A stretch of 63,059 bases of DNA from the NCBI GenBank assembly GCA_030550555.1, contig JAUQPD010000029.1, positions 1 to 63,059 of the forward strand. Reading direction: 5' to 3'. This DNA comes from Thermodesulfobacteriota bacterium. Lineage in GTDB: Bacteria; Desulfobacterota; Thermodesulfobacteria; Thermodesulfobacteriales; Thermodesulfobacteriaceae. Under the pieces are notes generated by a model. It made no database searches, was not told the origin of the DNA, and saw only the letters and a program-made list of their open reading frames with translations. Shown here piece by piece: positions 1 to 8,127 of the stretch. The position numbers were made by a program, and so were the translations under genes. Positions within the stretch are counted from its first letter, which is position 1. Every line of letters begins with the position of its first letter.

Positions 1-692
1 AGGAGGAGATCAAGGAATTGCTGGCAATTATTAAGGAGCAAAATAAAAAATTTGAGGAGCAAAATAAGGTACTTGCTGAGCACAGTAGGATATTAGCGGA
101 GCATAATAAAATACTTGCTGAGCATAGTAAGAGGCTTGAGGAGCATAGTAAGATACTCGAGGAGCATAGCAAGAGGCTTGAGGAGCATAGTAAGATACTC
201 GAGGAGCATAGTAAGAGGCTTGAAGAGCATAGTGTGATGTTGCAGGAGCTATTGAGGGAGGTAAAGAGTTTGAGGCGAGATTATGATCGGACACTTAGTG
301 CTCTTGGGACGAGGTGGGGGTTGTATTCGGAACTTTCTTTTAGGAATGGGATGCGAGCTATATTGGAGAGTGAACTTGGTTTGAAGGTTGAGAGATATTG
401 TGTGAAGGATGAGGAGGGAGAGGTATTTGGCTGGCCTGACCAGGTTGAGCTTGACTTAGTGATAAAGAATGGAAAAGTAATTGTTGTGGAGATTAAGTCT
501 TCAGCAAGTAAGTCTGATATTAACATATTTTGGCGTAAGATTAGGTTTTATGAGAAGAGGGAAGGGGTTAAGGTGGATAGGGCAATTTTTATTTCACCGA
601 TGGTTGATCCAAGGGGGCTTGAGGCAGCAAAGATGGTGGGTATTGAGGTTTACACCTGGCCAGAGGAAGTAAAATTGGAAGAGGAGATTTAA
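1..692 (+). CDS. Coiled-coil protein with C-terminal PD-(D/E)XK nuclease-like domain, probably 5'-partial
   Basis: The reading frame is open from base 3, so the gene probably begins before the window. A TTG at 18 behind AGGAGG at 1-6 is a possible start but leaves a wide gap. The first 75 residues are heptads of the LEEHSKR/ILAEHSK type, a strong parallel coiled coil. The last 130 residues contain a D-L-V-I-K...V-V-V-E-I-K-S segment, which fits a PD-(D/E)XK nuclease core, and a later FISP strand. The layout resembles the DUF3782 group of thermophiles. Substrate and role are unknown; catalytic activity is inferred only from the D...ExK pattern. Confidence 0.7.
   Translation, partial: EEIKELLAIIKEQNKKFEEQNKVLAEHSRILAEHNKILAEHSKRLEEHSKILEEHSKRLEEHSKILEEHSKRLEEHSVMLQELLREVKSLRRDYDRTLSALGTRWGLYSELSFRNGMRAILESELGLKVERYCVKDEEGEVFGWPDQVELDLVIKNGKVIVVEIKSSASKSDINIFWRKIRFYEKREGVKVDRAIFISPMVDPRGLEAAKMVGIEVYTWPEEVKLEEEI
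129..233 (+). repeat. 42-bp in-gene tandem repeat (2.5 copies)
   Basis: A 42-bp unit starting AAGAGGCTTGAGGAGCATAG is repeated with very few changes, then a half copy follows. Each unit encodes 14 residues, exactly two heptads, so copy-number change would lengthen or shorten the coiled coil without breaking the frame. Confidence 0.85.
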
Positions 693-756
693 AGAACTTG
701 GCAGACAAATCCTTAGAGTTAGACAACAAGAAGATCATTCGACATAGAGGTTGATT

Positions 757-1356
757 ATGCTCAAATGTCCTGTTTGTGGAACGCGGAAGGAGAGCAGGGA
801 GTATATAGAGGCTTATGTTTCCACTTTTAATAATCAGGAGTATAAACTTTACCACTGTAAGACTTGTGACCTTCAGTGGTGGGAGCCACTGAAGATTATT
901 CCGGAGTTTTATGAGCAAGAGGGAGAAGAGGGCTATGCAATGTTTCATATTGGTCTTAGGGAGGAAATTGGTGAAAATCACAAGATGTTTTTCAAATACA
1001 TGCCCGTGAAATATGGAAGGCTTCTTAATGTAGGATGTGGTGATGGGGTGTTTTTGAAGGAAGCAAAGAAGGCAGGATATGAAGTATAGGGCATAGATTT
1101 TGATAAAAAGTCCATAAAAGTCTGTCAAGAAAAGTGGAGGCTAAATAACACTTTTGCTATGAGCCCGCAGGAGTTTGCAAAGTATTGTAAGGAGCATAAC
1201 CTCAAGTTTGACATTATCACCTTCTTTGAAGTGCTTGAGCATCAGGTTGATTCGGTGGGCTTTTTAGAGACTATAAAAGGCATGCTAAATCCCGGAGTTT
1301 GGATAGCTGGGAGTGTGCCAAATAGGGATAATTTTCAGAATTTAATGGTAGGATGA
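757..1356 (+). pseudogene. SAM-dependent methyltransferase with N-terminal zinc ribbon, broken
   Basis: The N-terminus has two CxxC pairs (CPVCG and CKTCD), as in sugar or polysaccharide methyltransferases with a zinc ribbon. A class I methyltransferase core follows, with LNVGCGDG as motif I and FDIITFFEVLEH later. The frame is cut by TAG at 1087-1089 inside what should read GYEV-W-GIDFD. A TGG to TAG change explains it, because the frame simply continues. The protein also stops at 1356 after a motif resembling SVPNRD, so the C-terminal half is missing too. GAGG at 747-750 supports the ATG at 757. Read-through would still yield only a truncated protein. Confidence 0.8.
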
Positions 1357-1399
1357 TGTTGCTATATATTTTCAAATGTGTTTGAAATAAAGTATTCCT

Positions 1400-2230
1400 A
1401 TGATTTCTTGTTTAGTGCATACATATAACTCTCAGAGGTATATTGAGTGGTGTTTGAAAAGTCTAACTTTTTGTGATGAAATAGTTATTGTTGATATGTA
1501 TAGTACTGATAGAACTATAGAAATTGCTAGAAGATTTACAGATAAAATTTTTTTTCACGACTATGTTGGTTACGTCGAACCAGCGAGAGCTTTCGGAGTA
1601 AGCAAATGTACATATAATTGGATTTTAATTATAGATTCTGATGAAATTGTTCCACCTAATTTGTCTAAATCATTAAGAAAGTTAGCCATGTTAGATAAAT
1701 ATGATGTGGTATTGATAGCAAGAAGGAATTTTATATTTGGAAAAGAAATAATCGGTGGTGGATGGGGATTTTATCAAGACTTACAACCTAGATTTTTTAA
1801 GAAAAATTTTGTTACTTTTAGCGATAAAATCCATTCGGGATATATGATTTCATCATGTGCTAGAATTGGAAAGATCAATTCCCTAGAAGAAGCAATTATT
1901 CATTTTAACTATGATTCTATATCTCAGTTTTTTAGAAAATTAGACGTCTATACAGATTTTGAGATTGCTTCTAATAGAATAAATGTGAAGGAATAATCTA
2001 GTCTAGTAATGTTATATAAATTTTTAAAAGCATTCTTAGGAAGATATTTTTTACGAAAAGGATATAAAGATGGAGTTTATGGATTGTATTTAGCTCTTCT
2101 GATGGGTATATATAAGGCTACGGTCTATGCAAAATCAATAATGCCTTCTGAAAATGAATGTTTCAAAATTTACAAACAGATTTTTACTTCTATTTTAGAG
2201 GAAGACAAGAATAAGTTTACAGATCTATGA
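1400..2230 (+). pseudogene. Family 2 glycosyltransferase (WaaE/KdtX-like), interrupted by one in-frame stop
   Basis: The product would be a GT2 enzyme of about 276 residues, of the lipopolysaccharide-core glucosyltransferase type. The GT-A signature is clear: a SCLVHTYNSQRYIEWCL start, EIVIVDMYSTD, and the metal-binding DSDEIV. A TAA at 1994-1996 splits it, and the same frame then continues with the family's C-terminal part (FLKAFLGRYFLRKGYKDG), ending at 2230. A CAA to TAA change is the simplest cause. It overlaps the rfbA start by ATGA, so it was once part of this operon. An alternative is a shortened but working protein ending at 1996. Confidence 0.75.
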
Positions 2231-3120
2231 AAATGAAAGCCATAATTCTTATTGGTGGCTCAGGAACGAGGTTATATCCTGTTACACAATTTGTCAATAA
2301 ACATTTTTTACCTATATACAGTAAACCAATGGTTTATTATCCACTAAGCTTGGGAATGCTTGTAGGTATAAAAGATTATATATTTGTTATCAATATAGAA
2401 GATGAGCCTCTGGTGGTCAAACTTAAAAATCATCTTGAAAAACTAAGCCTTACTGTTAGTTGTGTAATTCAATCAAGGCCAAGAAGTTTAGCAGAAGGAT
2501 TGATCTTAGTAGAAGATTATATCGAAAAGAATGATAGAATTCTATATCTTCTCGGAGATAATATACTATATGGTCACGATGTTCCTAAGTTGCTAAATAA
2601 TGCCATCAGTCTTTCAAAAACCTATAATTATGCTGTAATCTTTGGTTATCCTGTAAAGGATCCCGAGAGATTTGGTGTTGTTGAATTTGATTCCTATGGT
2701 AAAGTTATTTCAATTGAAGAAAAACCATCAAAGCCAAAATCAACTTGTGCTGTTAGTGGAGTCTATGTGTTTGACTATGAGGCCATTGAAATTGCCAAAA
2801 AATCAAACCTTCAAAACGAGGGGGAATTAGAAATAACTTCAGTTCTTAAGTATTATCTCAATAAAAACAGACTCTATGTTCAGTTACTTGGAAGAGGCTT
2901 TGCCTGGTTTGATGCAGGAACTCACGAGAGCTTCCTTGAAGCTGGTGAATTCGTTGCAACTATTGAAAGACGAACTAGTCTTATGATTGCCTGCCTCGAA
3001 GAAATAGCTTACAGAAATGGCTGGATCTCAAGAGGTGACTTAGAAAACTCGCAAAACTATACTGCAAAACCGACTATGGCAAATATCTCAAAAAAATTAG
3101 CAGAAGAATTTCAGGAGTAA
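2227..3120 (+). CDS. rfbA: Glucose-1-phosphate thymidylyltransferase
   Basis: It joins dTTP and glucose-1-phosphate to make dTDP-glucose, the first step to dTDP-L-rhamnose for surface polysaccharide. The nucleotide-binding motif GGSGTRLYP is at residues 10-18, followed by a KP...YYPLS substrate loop, the metal motif LGDNI and a C-terminal FAWFDAGT. At 297 residues it has the usual RmlA length. The ATG overlaps the stop of the preceding glycosyltransferase remnant. Some variants differ from the standard ([10 protein letters not shown] for the usual KAVSKQLLPVY), but all core motifs are kept. The rfbA-rfbC-rfbB-rfbD order that follows completes the pathway. Confidence 0.92.
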   Translation: MKMKAIILIGGSGTRLYPVTQFVNKHFLPIYSKPMVYYPLSLGMLVGIKDYIFVINIEDEPLVVKLKNHLEKLSLTVSCVIQSRPRSLAEGLILVEDYIEKNDRILYLLGDNILYGHDVPKLLNNAISLSKTYNYAVIFGYPVKDPERFGVVEFDSYGKVISIEEKPSKPKSTCAVSGVYVFDYEAIEIAKKSNLQNEGELEITSVLKYYLNKNRLYVQLLGRGFAWFDAGTHESFLEAGEFVATIERRTSLMIACLEEIAYRNGWISRGDLENSQNYTAKPTMANISKKLAEEFQE

Positions 3121-3129
3121 CTTTTAACT

Positions 3130-3696
3130 ATGCCCTTTAAATTTGTCTCCCTTGAAATTCCAGAGGTAGTCCTCATTAAACCAAAGGTATTTTTTGATGA
3201 GCGGGGTTATTTTTTAGAATTATTTAAAGAGCCTGATTTTGAATTGAGAGGAATTAAGGCTCAAGTGAAACAGCTCAACCTCTCTTTTTCTAAGAGAGGA
3301 GTTCTCAGGGGGCTTCACTATCAGAGGCATCCTAAGGCTCAGGGAAAGCTTGTCTGCTGTCTCCAAGGTCTAATCTTAGATGTGGCAGTTGATATCAGAA
3401 AGGGAAGTCCTACCTTTGGAAAATGGGTTTCAGCCCTTCTTTCTTCTGATGAGAAAAACATGCTCTGGATTCCAGAGGGCTTTGCCCATGGATTTCTCGT
3501 GCTTTCTGAAGAGGCTCAAGTTTTCTATGCGGTAACAGGAAGTGAATATTCTCCAGAACATGATGCAGGAATAATTTGGAACGATCCAGATATCAACATT
3601 GCCTGGCCCTTAAGTGAGATCAAGGGAGTAATACTCTCAGAAAAAGACAGGGCTCTACCAATGCTAAGAGACCTCACAGAAGAGGACTTGTTATGA
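3130..3696 (+). CDS. rfbC: dTDP-4-dehydrorhamnose 3,5-epimerase
   Basis: It epimerises dTDP-4-keto-6-deoxyglucose at C3 and C5, the third step to dTDP-rhamnose. It is a cupin of 188 residues. The active-site stretch RGLHYQ is at 60-65 (His63 as the base), followed by DVAVDIRKGSPTFGKW and the typical WIPEGFAHGF. The conserved C-terminal Tyr region (YAVTGSEYSPEHDAGI) is present. It starts nine bases after rfbA and overlaps rfbB by ATGA, so the two are translationally coupled. Confidence 0.94.
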   Translation: MPFKFVSLEIPEVVLIKPKVFFDERGYFLELFKEPDFELRGIKAQVKQLNLSFSKRGVLRGLHYQRHPKAQGKLVCCLQGLILDVAVDIRKGSPTFGKWVSALLSSDEKNMLWIPEGFAHGFLVLSEEAQVFYAVTGSEYSPEHDAGIIWNDPDINIAWPLSEIKGVILSEKDRALPMLRDLTEEDLL

Positions 3697-4688
3697 TAGA
3701 GAAACTCTTGGTTACAGGTGGTGCTGGATTTATTGGGAGTTTTTTTGTTAAGGCTTCTCTGGGGAGGGGCTACAGAGTTTCGGTTGTTGATGTGCTTACC
3801 TATGCAGGAGATCTTGCGAGGCTAAAGGAGGTTGAGGGGAGATTTAATTTTTATAGGATTGACATAAGGAACTATGAAGAGCTTAGAGAGGTTTTTGAGA
3901 GGGAGAAGCCAGATGGAGTCATCCATTTTGCAGCTGAGAGCCATGTTGATAGGAGTATACTCAATCCAAGGATTTTCTTGGAGACAAACGGGCTTGGCAC
4001 ACTCAATCTCCTTGAACTTTCAAGGGAGTTTGAGGTCAAGCTTTTTATTAATGTCTCAACGGATGAAGTGTATGGGGAGATAAGGGAGGGGAAGTTTACT
4101 GAGGAGTCTCCTCTTAGGCCAAATTCTCCCTATTCAGCAAGCAAGGCCTATCAAGACATGCTTGGGAGGGCATACTTTAGGACCTATGGGTTACCAGTGA
4201 TAACAGTTAGACCTTGCAATAATTATGGACCCTGGCAGTATCCTGAGAAACTTATCCCAGTTGTGATTGTTAAGGCCCTTAGGGGTGAGCCAATTCCGGT
4301 GTATGGAGATGGTTCAAATGTGAGGGAGTGGTTATATGTTGAGGACTGTGCAGAGTCAATTCTGATGGTTCTTGAGAAGGGGAAGCCAGGAGAGGTCTAT
4401 AACATTGGAAGCGGGATTGAAAGGAAGAATCTTAATGTGGTGAGAGCTATTTTAAAGCTTCTGGGAAAGTCGGAAGAGTTGATTAAGTTTGTCAAGGATA
4501 GGCCTGGGCATGATTATCGTTATTCTCTTGATACTTCAAAGATTTCAAGGGAGATTGGGTGGAGAGCAAAGACTGACTTTGAGACAGGACTTGAGAAGAC
4601 TGTGACTTGGTATAGGGAGAACCTCTCTTGGGTGATGTCTAAGGCAAGGGAGCTTGAAGAGTATTGGAGGAGGGTTTATCAGGAGTGA
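3693..4688 (+). CDS. rfbB: dTDP-glucose 4,6-dehydratase
   Basis: It is a short-chain dehydrogenase of the RmlB type that converts dTDP-glucose to the 4-keto-6-deoxy sugar using bound NAD. GGAGFIGS is at residues 9-16; the catalytic Asp-Glu pair lies in STDEVYG at 122-128; YSASK (Tyr147, Lys151) provides the SDR tyrosine and lysine. RPCNNYGPWQYPEKLIP and REWLYVEDC are also family-typical. Length (331 residues) is normal. It overlaps rfbC upstream and rfbD downstream by four bases each. Confidence 0.95.
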   Translation: MIEKLLVTGGAGFIGSFFVKASLGRGYRVSVVDVLTYAGDLARLKEVEGRFNFYRIDIRNYEELREVFEREKPDGVIHFAAESHVDRSILNPRIFLETNGLGTLNLLELSREFEVKLFINVSTDEVYGEIREGKFTEESPLRPNSPYSASKAYQDMLGRAYFRTYGLPVITVRPCNNYGPWQYPEKLIPVVIVKALRGEPIPVYGDGSNVREWLYVEDCAESILMVLEKGKPGEVYNIGSGIERKNLNVVRAILKLLGKSEELIKFVKDRPGHDYRYSLDTSKISREIGWRAKTDFETGLEKTVTWYRENLSWVMSKARELEEYWRRVYQE

Positions 4689-5524
4689 AATATCTTATTG
4701 TTGGGGCAAGGGGTCAGCTTGGTAGAGAATTTGTGAAGGCTCTTCCTGAGGCTTATGCCCTTGGCAAAGAGGAGCTTGATGTAACGAATTTTGGTAAAGT
4801 TTTAGAAGTAATGAGAGCTCTTCGGCCAGATGTGGTGATCAATTGTTCTGCCTATAATTATGTTGATAGAGCAGAGGAGGAGTTTGAGAGGGCCTATGTG
4901 GTGAATTCCCTTGGGCCGATGTATCTTGCGATTGCCTGTAGGGAGATTGGGGCATTTCTTGTGCATTTTTCAACTGATTATGTCTTTGATGGAGAAAAGA
5001 CTGCTCCCTATACAGAGGAGGATAGGCCTAATCCACTGAGTAAGTATGCCCTGAGTAAATATTTGGGGGAGATAAATGTGGAGAGTGTGCTTGAGGGGAA
5101 ATATTTGATCTTTCGGACGAGTTGGGTTTATGGAGAGGGGAGGCAGAATTTTCTTTATAAGCTAAGGCAGTGGGCAGAGGGAAGTGAGTGTGTTCGAGTA
5201 GCCTGTGATGAATTTTCTGTGCCTACATCAACGAGGACGATTGTTGAGGTAACGCTTCTTGCGATTAAGGCTGGGCTTACAGGTTTATATCATCTTGTGA
5301 ATTCGAGTTATGCATCAAGATATGAATGGGCAAAGGAGTATTTTAGGATTGCAGGAATAAAGAAGTTTATCTACCCAGCCTATCAACATGAATTTAATTT
5401 ACCTGCGAGGAGACCAAAATGGTCTGTAATGAGCAATGAGGAAATAAGTAGGAATTTAAGTATTAATATTAGAACATGGAAAGAAGAGTTGGAGCTTGCT
5501 ATAAAAAACATGAGGACACAATAG
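4685..5524 (+). CDS. rfbD: dTDP-4-dehydrorhamnose reductase
   Basis: It reduces the 4-keto sugar with NAD(P)H to dTDP-L-rhamnose, the last step. The Rossmann motif GARGQLG is at residues 7-13; FSTDYVFDG, the catalytic YALSK and FRTSWVYG follow. I chose GTG at 4685 because the Rossmann strand starts directly after it, it overlaps the rfbB stop as GTGA, and GGAGG lies upstream. An upstream TTG would add seven residues. The 3' end is intact (RTWKEELELAI), but its last bases are shared with a glycosyltransferase remnant. Confidence 0.93.
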   Translation: MKYLIVGARGQLGREFVKALPEAYALGKEELDVTNFGKVLEVMRALRPDVVINCSAYNYVDRAEEEFERAYVVNSLGPMYLAIACREIGAFLVHFSTDYVFDGEKTAPYTEEDRPNPLSKYALSKYLGEINVESVLEGKYLIFRTSWVYGEGRQNFLYKLRQWAEGSECVRVACDEFSVPTSTRTIVEVTLLAIKAGLTGLYHLVNSSYASRYEWAKEYFRIAGIKKFIYPAYQHEFNLPARRPKWSVMSNEEISRNLSINIRTWKEELELAIKNMRTQ

Positions 5525-6349
5525 AGTGTTTAGAGAGTTTGCTAAGAATAAACTATCCATTTTATGAAATTGTTGTAGTGGATAATGTCTCACCTAATAG
5601 ATCTATAGACTATCTTCTAAGGTGGGCAGAAAAGAATAGGATTTCATATTGTTACTTAATACAGAAGGAAGTTTTAAGTAATGCCACAATTAGCTGTAAA
5701 AATTGTATTGTCACTTTTATACAGTCAGAGGTTAATGGTGGGTATGCCTATGGCAATAATTTAGGAATTAAATATGCGCTTAAGGGAGGAGATTTTGAGT
5801 ATGTATTGCTTATAAATAATGATACAATTGTGGATAAGGATTTTCTAATGGAAATGATTAGTGTAGCTGAAAAGGTAAATGCAGGTATTGTTGGTTCAAA
5901 AATCTATTTTTAGTTATTGTAGTTTTATTACTGGATGTTGTATGTTGATTAGTAGAAAAACTATGGAAACTATCGAGTTAATCGATGAATCATATTTTAT
6001 GTATATTGAAGATTTAGATTACTGCTACAGAGCTAAAAAGGCTGGAATTAAAATGGCAGTGTTGCACAAAAGCAAAATTTGGCACAAAACTTTTTCTGTT
6101 GATGATTTAGAAAATAAAAGAGAAAAAAATGTTCAGTATTTCTCATTTGCAGTTTATTGGGCTACGAAAAATCGAATAAAGTTTATTAGCAACAATTTTT
6201 CGGGTTTCCCAAAAGTCTTGCTATTATTTTTCTTTTTAGTTTCAAAATTGTTTACGATATTTAAATACTTACTAAAAAATAGAAAAGATATAAGTATTGC
6301 TCAGATAAAAGGTCTAAGAGATGGGCTAAAAGAATGTATACTGAAATAG
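5476..6349 (+). pseudogene. Family 2 glycosyltransferase (rhamnosyltransferase-like), 5' loss and internal deletion
   Basis: Two frames together encode one GT2 protein. The first reads EDTIECLESLLRINYP, then EIVVVDN, VNGGYAYGNNLGI and the metal motif LLINNDT, and ends at GSKIYF (stop at 5911-5913). The second frame resumes with SFITGCCMLIS and SYFMYIEDLDYCYRAKKAG. In intact relatives about 50 residues lie between these parts, so roughly 150 bp plus a frame register are gone. The usual hydrophobic first strand ending in NWN is also absent: the match begins abruptly in the tail of rfbD. A working enzyme is unlikely. The annotated start at 5476 is the first ATG of the frame, not a real gene start. 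Confidence 0.78.
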
Positions 6350-6368
6350 TATAGTGTTATATATAGAA

Positions 6369-6515
6369 ATGAAATTCTATATTGATGGTCTTTTTTATAG
6401 AGGTTTAGGTATCGGTAGATTTTATGAAGCTATAAAAAGATTTGAAGAATTTCACATATCAAAGGTTGGTGAAAGGATTATTGACTTGTATGAAAAATTA
6501 TTAAAAAGAAAGTGA
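6369..6515 (+). pseudogene. Remnant of a family 4 (GT-B) glycosyltransferase: first and last residues only
   Basis: This 48-residue frame starts MKFYIDGLFYRGLGIGRFYE, the typical beginning of a GT-B glycosyltransferase (first strand plus glycine-rich loop). It then jumps to a charged helical ending, VGERIIDLYEKLLKRK, which looks like such an enzyme's last helix. The middle, over 300 residues in the family, would be lost through an in-frame deletion of about 1 kb. It might still be translated, but no glycosyltransferase fold can be made. The assignment rests on the first 20 residues. Confidence 0.55.
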
Positions 6516-6532
6516 GGGTAGGGGGTGCTGGG

Positions 6533-7951
6533 ATGAAAATTCTTGTGCTATCTGGAGGGAGTGGAACAAGGCTTTTTCCATTATCAAGAGAAAATTTTCC
6601 AAAACAATTTCTAAGAATCTTTGATGGTGAAAGTTTGCTCCAAAAAACGGTTCTGCGAGCTTTAAAACTTGTAAATTCACTTAACAATATTATTTTCTTA
6701 ACGAATAAGGATTACATCTATCACATCAAAGCTGATATAAAGTCTCTAACAAATATTGAGCCAGAACATATTATTGCAGAGCCTGTAAGGAGAAATACTG
6801 CTCCAGCAATAACACTTGGATTGATATATCTTCAAGAAAAGGGACTTGTTATGCCAGATGAGCCAATTCTTGTATTGCCTTCTGACCATCTAATAAGTCC
6901 TATAACAAGCTTTATTGAAACAGTAGAGAAAGCTAAAGAGCTTGCAATCAAGAACTATATAGTCACATTTGGTGTAAAGCCTACAAAACCTGAAACTGGA
7001 TATGGTTACATTGAAGCAGAATTAGACTCTCCTACGGGTGGAGGTTTTAGAGTTGCTAAGTTTCATGAAAAACCATCTCTTGATGAGGCGGAAAAGTATA
7101 TTAAGAAGAAGAATTTCTATTGGAATAGTGGGATGTTTTGTTTTACACCAAGTGTATTTTTTGAAGAGTTGAAATTATGCAGTCCCGATATTTATGAATT
7201 AATTCAAGGAAAATCTTTTAAGGAGGTATTTGATGAGTTTGAGAACATGCCGGATATATCTATTGACTATGCAATTATGGAGAAGACAAAGAAGGCAGTA
7301 GTTGTTCCAGCTGAGTTTAAGTGGTCAGATGTGGGATCCTTTGAGGCAATTTATGAAGTTCTGGATAGAGACGAAAAGGAAAATGCAGGAAATACGGAAA
7401 AAATACTTATTGATTCCTGGAGAAATTTGATATTAGGAGAAAAAAGATTAGTCGCATGTGTTGGAGTAGAAGATCTTATTGTAGTGGAAACTGATGATGT
7501 AATACTAATTGCTAAGAAAGGGCAGGGGCAGAGAATAAAGGAGCTTGTGTCACTATTAAAACAGAAAGACAAGTGGAGAAAATTAACGATTACCCATAGA
7601 ACTGACTATAGGCCTTGGGGGAGTTTCACTGTTCTTGATGAGGGCGAGAGATTTAAGATAAAGCGAATAACAGTTAAGCCTGGAGAAGGTCTGAGTCTAC
7701 AGATGCACTATCATCGAAGCGAACATTGGGTTGTCATCCGAGGAACTGCGCTTGTCATTGTTGAAGATGAGGGAAGTAATTTAAAGGAGGTCTTTGTGAG
7801 AGAGGGAGAAAGCTTTTTCATTCCAAAAACAAAGAAACATCGGTTAATAAATCCAGGGAAAATTCCCCTTGAAATAATAGAGGTTCAGGTTGGAGAATAT
7901 GTAGAAGAAGATGACATAGTTAGATTTGAAGACAGATACAAGAGATGTTGA
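6533..7951 (+). CDS. manC: Mannose-1-phosphate guanylyltransferase / mannose-6-phosphate isomerase (type II)
   Basis: It is a two-domain enzyme for GDP-mannose synthesis. The N-terminal pyrophosphorylase domain has GGSGTRLFPLSR at residues 8-19, FPKQF and an FHEKPS motif. The C-terminal cupin has RPWGSF, the metal-ligand stretch QMHYHRSEHWVV and a FFIPKTKKHRL motif. At 472 residues the length is normal. ATG at 6533 starts exactly before the first strand and is preferred over the GTG at 6512. It is the last gene of the polysaccharide locus and is intact, unlike its glycosyltransferase neighbours. Confidence 0.93.
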   Translation: MKILVLSGGSGTRLFPLSRENFPKQFLRIFDGESLLQKTVLRALKLVNSLNNIIFLTNKDYIYHIKADIKSLTNIEPEHIIAEPVRRNTAPAITLGLIYLQEKGLVMPDEPILVLPSDHLISPITSFIETVEKAKELAIKNYIVTFGVKPTKPETGYGYIEAELDSPTGGGFRVAKFHEKPSLDEAEKYIKKKNFYWNSGMFCFTPSVFFEELKLCSPDIYELIQGKSFKEVFDEFENMPDISIDYAIMEKTKKAVVVPAEFKWSDVGSFEAIYEVLDRDEKENAGNTEKILIDSWRNLILGEKRLVACVGVEDLIVVETDDVILIAKKGQGQRIKELVSLLKQKDKWRKLTITHRTDYRPWGSFTVLDEGERFKIKRITVKPGEGLSLQMHYHRSEHWVVIRGTALVIVEDEGSNLKEVFVREGESFFIPKTKKHRLINPGKIPLEIIEVQVGEYVEEDDIVRFEDRYKRC

Positions 7952-8127
7952 AAGCGGATAGAAGGAGGTAAGTTGTTGTAAATCACAAGGGTTTTAAGCT
8001 AATTATACAACTTGATAGCTTTACCTCTTCACACAGTTATTTCTTTAGCTATAAAAAGATAATTGCTATAATAATTCTGTCACCTGTGTAAAGAAGTTTA
8101 TATGATAAATACATGCTTAAAATGATA

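Noticed and set aside
129-233. Repeats as a CRISPR array or transposon end
   Set aside because: The units are directly adjacent, with no unique spacers, and encode heptads of a coiled coil.
31-294. Antisense open frame over the heptad repeats
   Set aside because: It arises from the repeated codons of the coiled-coil gene and has a low-complexity, implausible protein sequence.
1087-1089. TAG as a recoded (pyrrolysine) codon
   Set aside because: The gene is also truncated at its 3' end, the position fits a lost Trp, and its neighbour has an unrelated TAA, so plain pseudogene decay is simpler.
3874-4083. Internal frame inside rfbB
   Set aside because: It overlaps a strongly conserved enzyme in another frame and has no ribosome site or family match.
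8027-8096. Imperfect inverted repeat CTTCACACAG ... CTGTGTAAAG between manC and the lipoprotein gene
   Set aside because: The arms are 47 bases apart and imperfect, with no T run; it fits neither a terminator nor a clear operator. I see no gene in 7952-8127.
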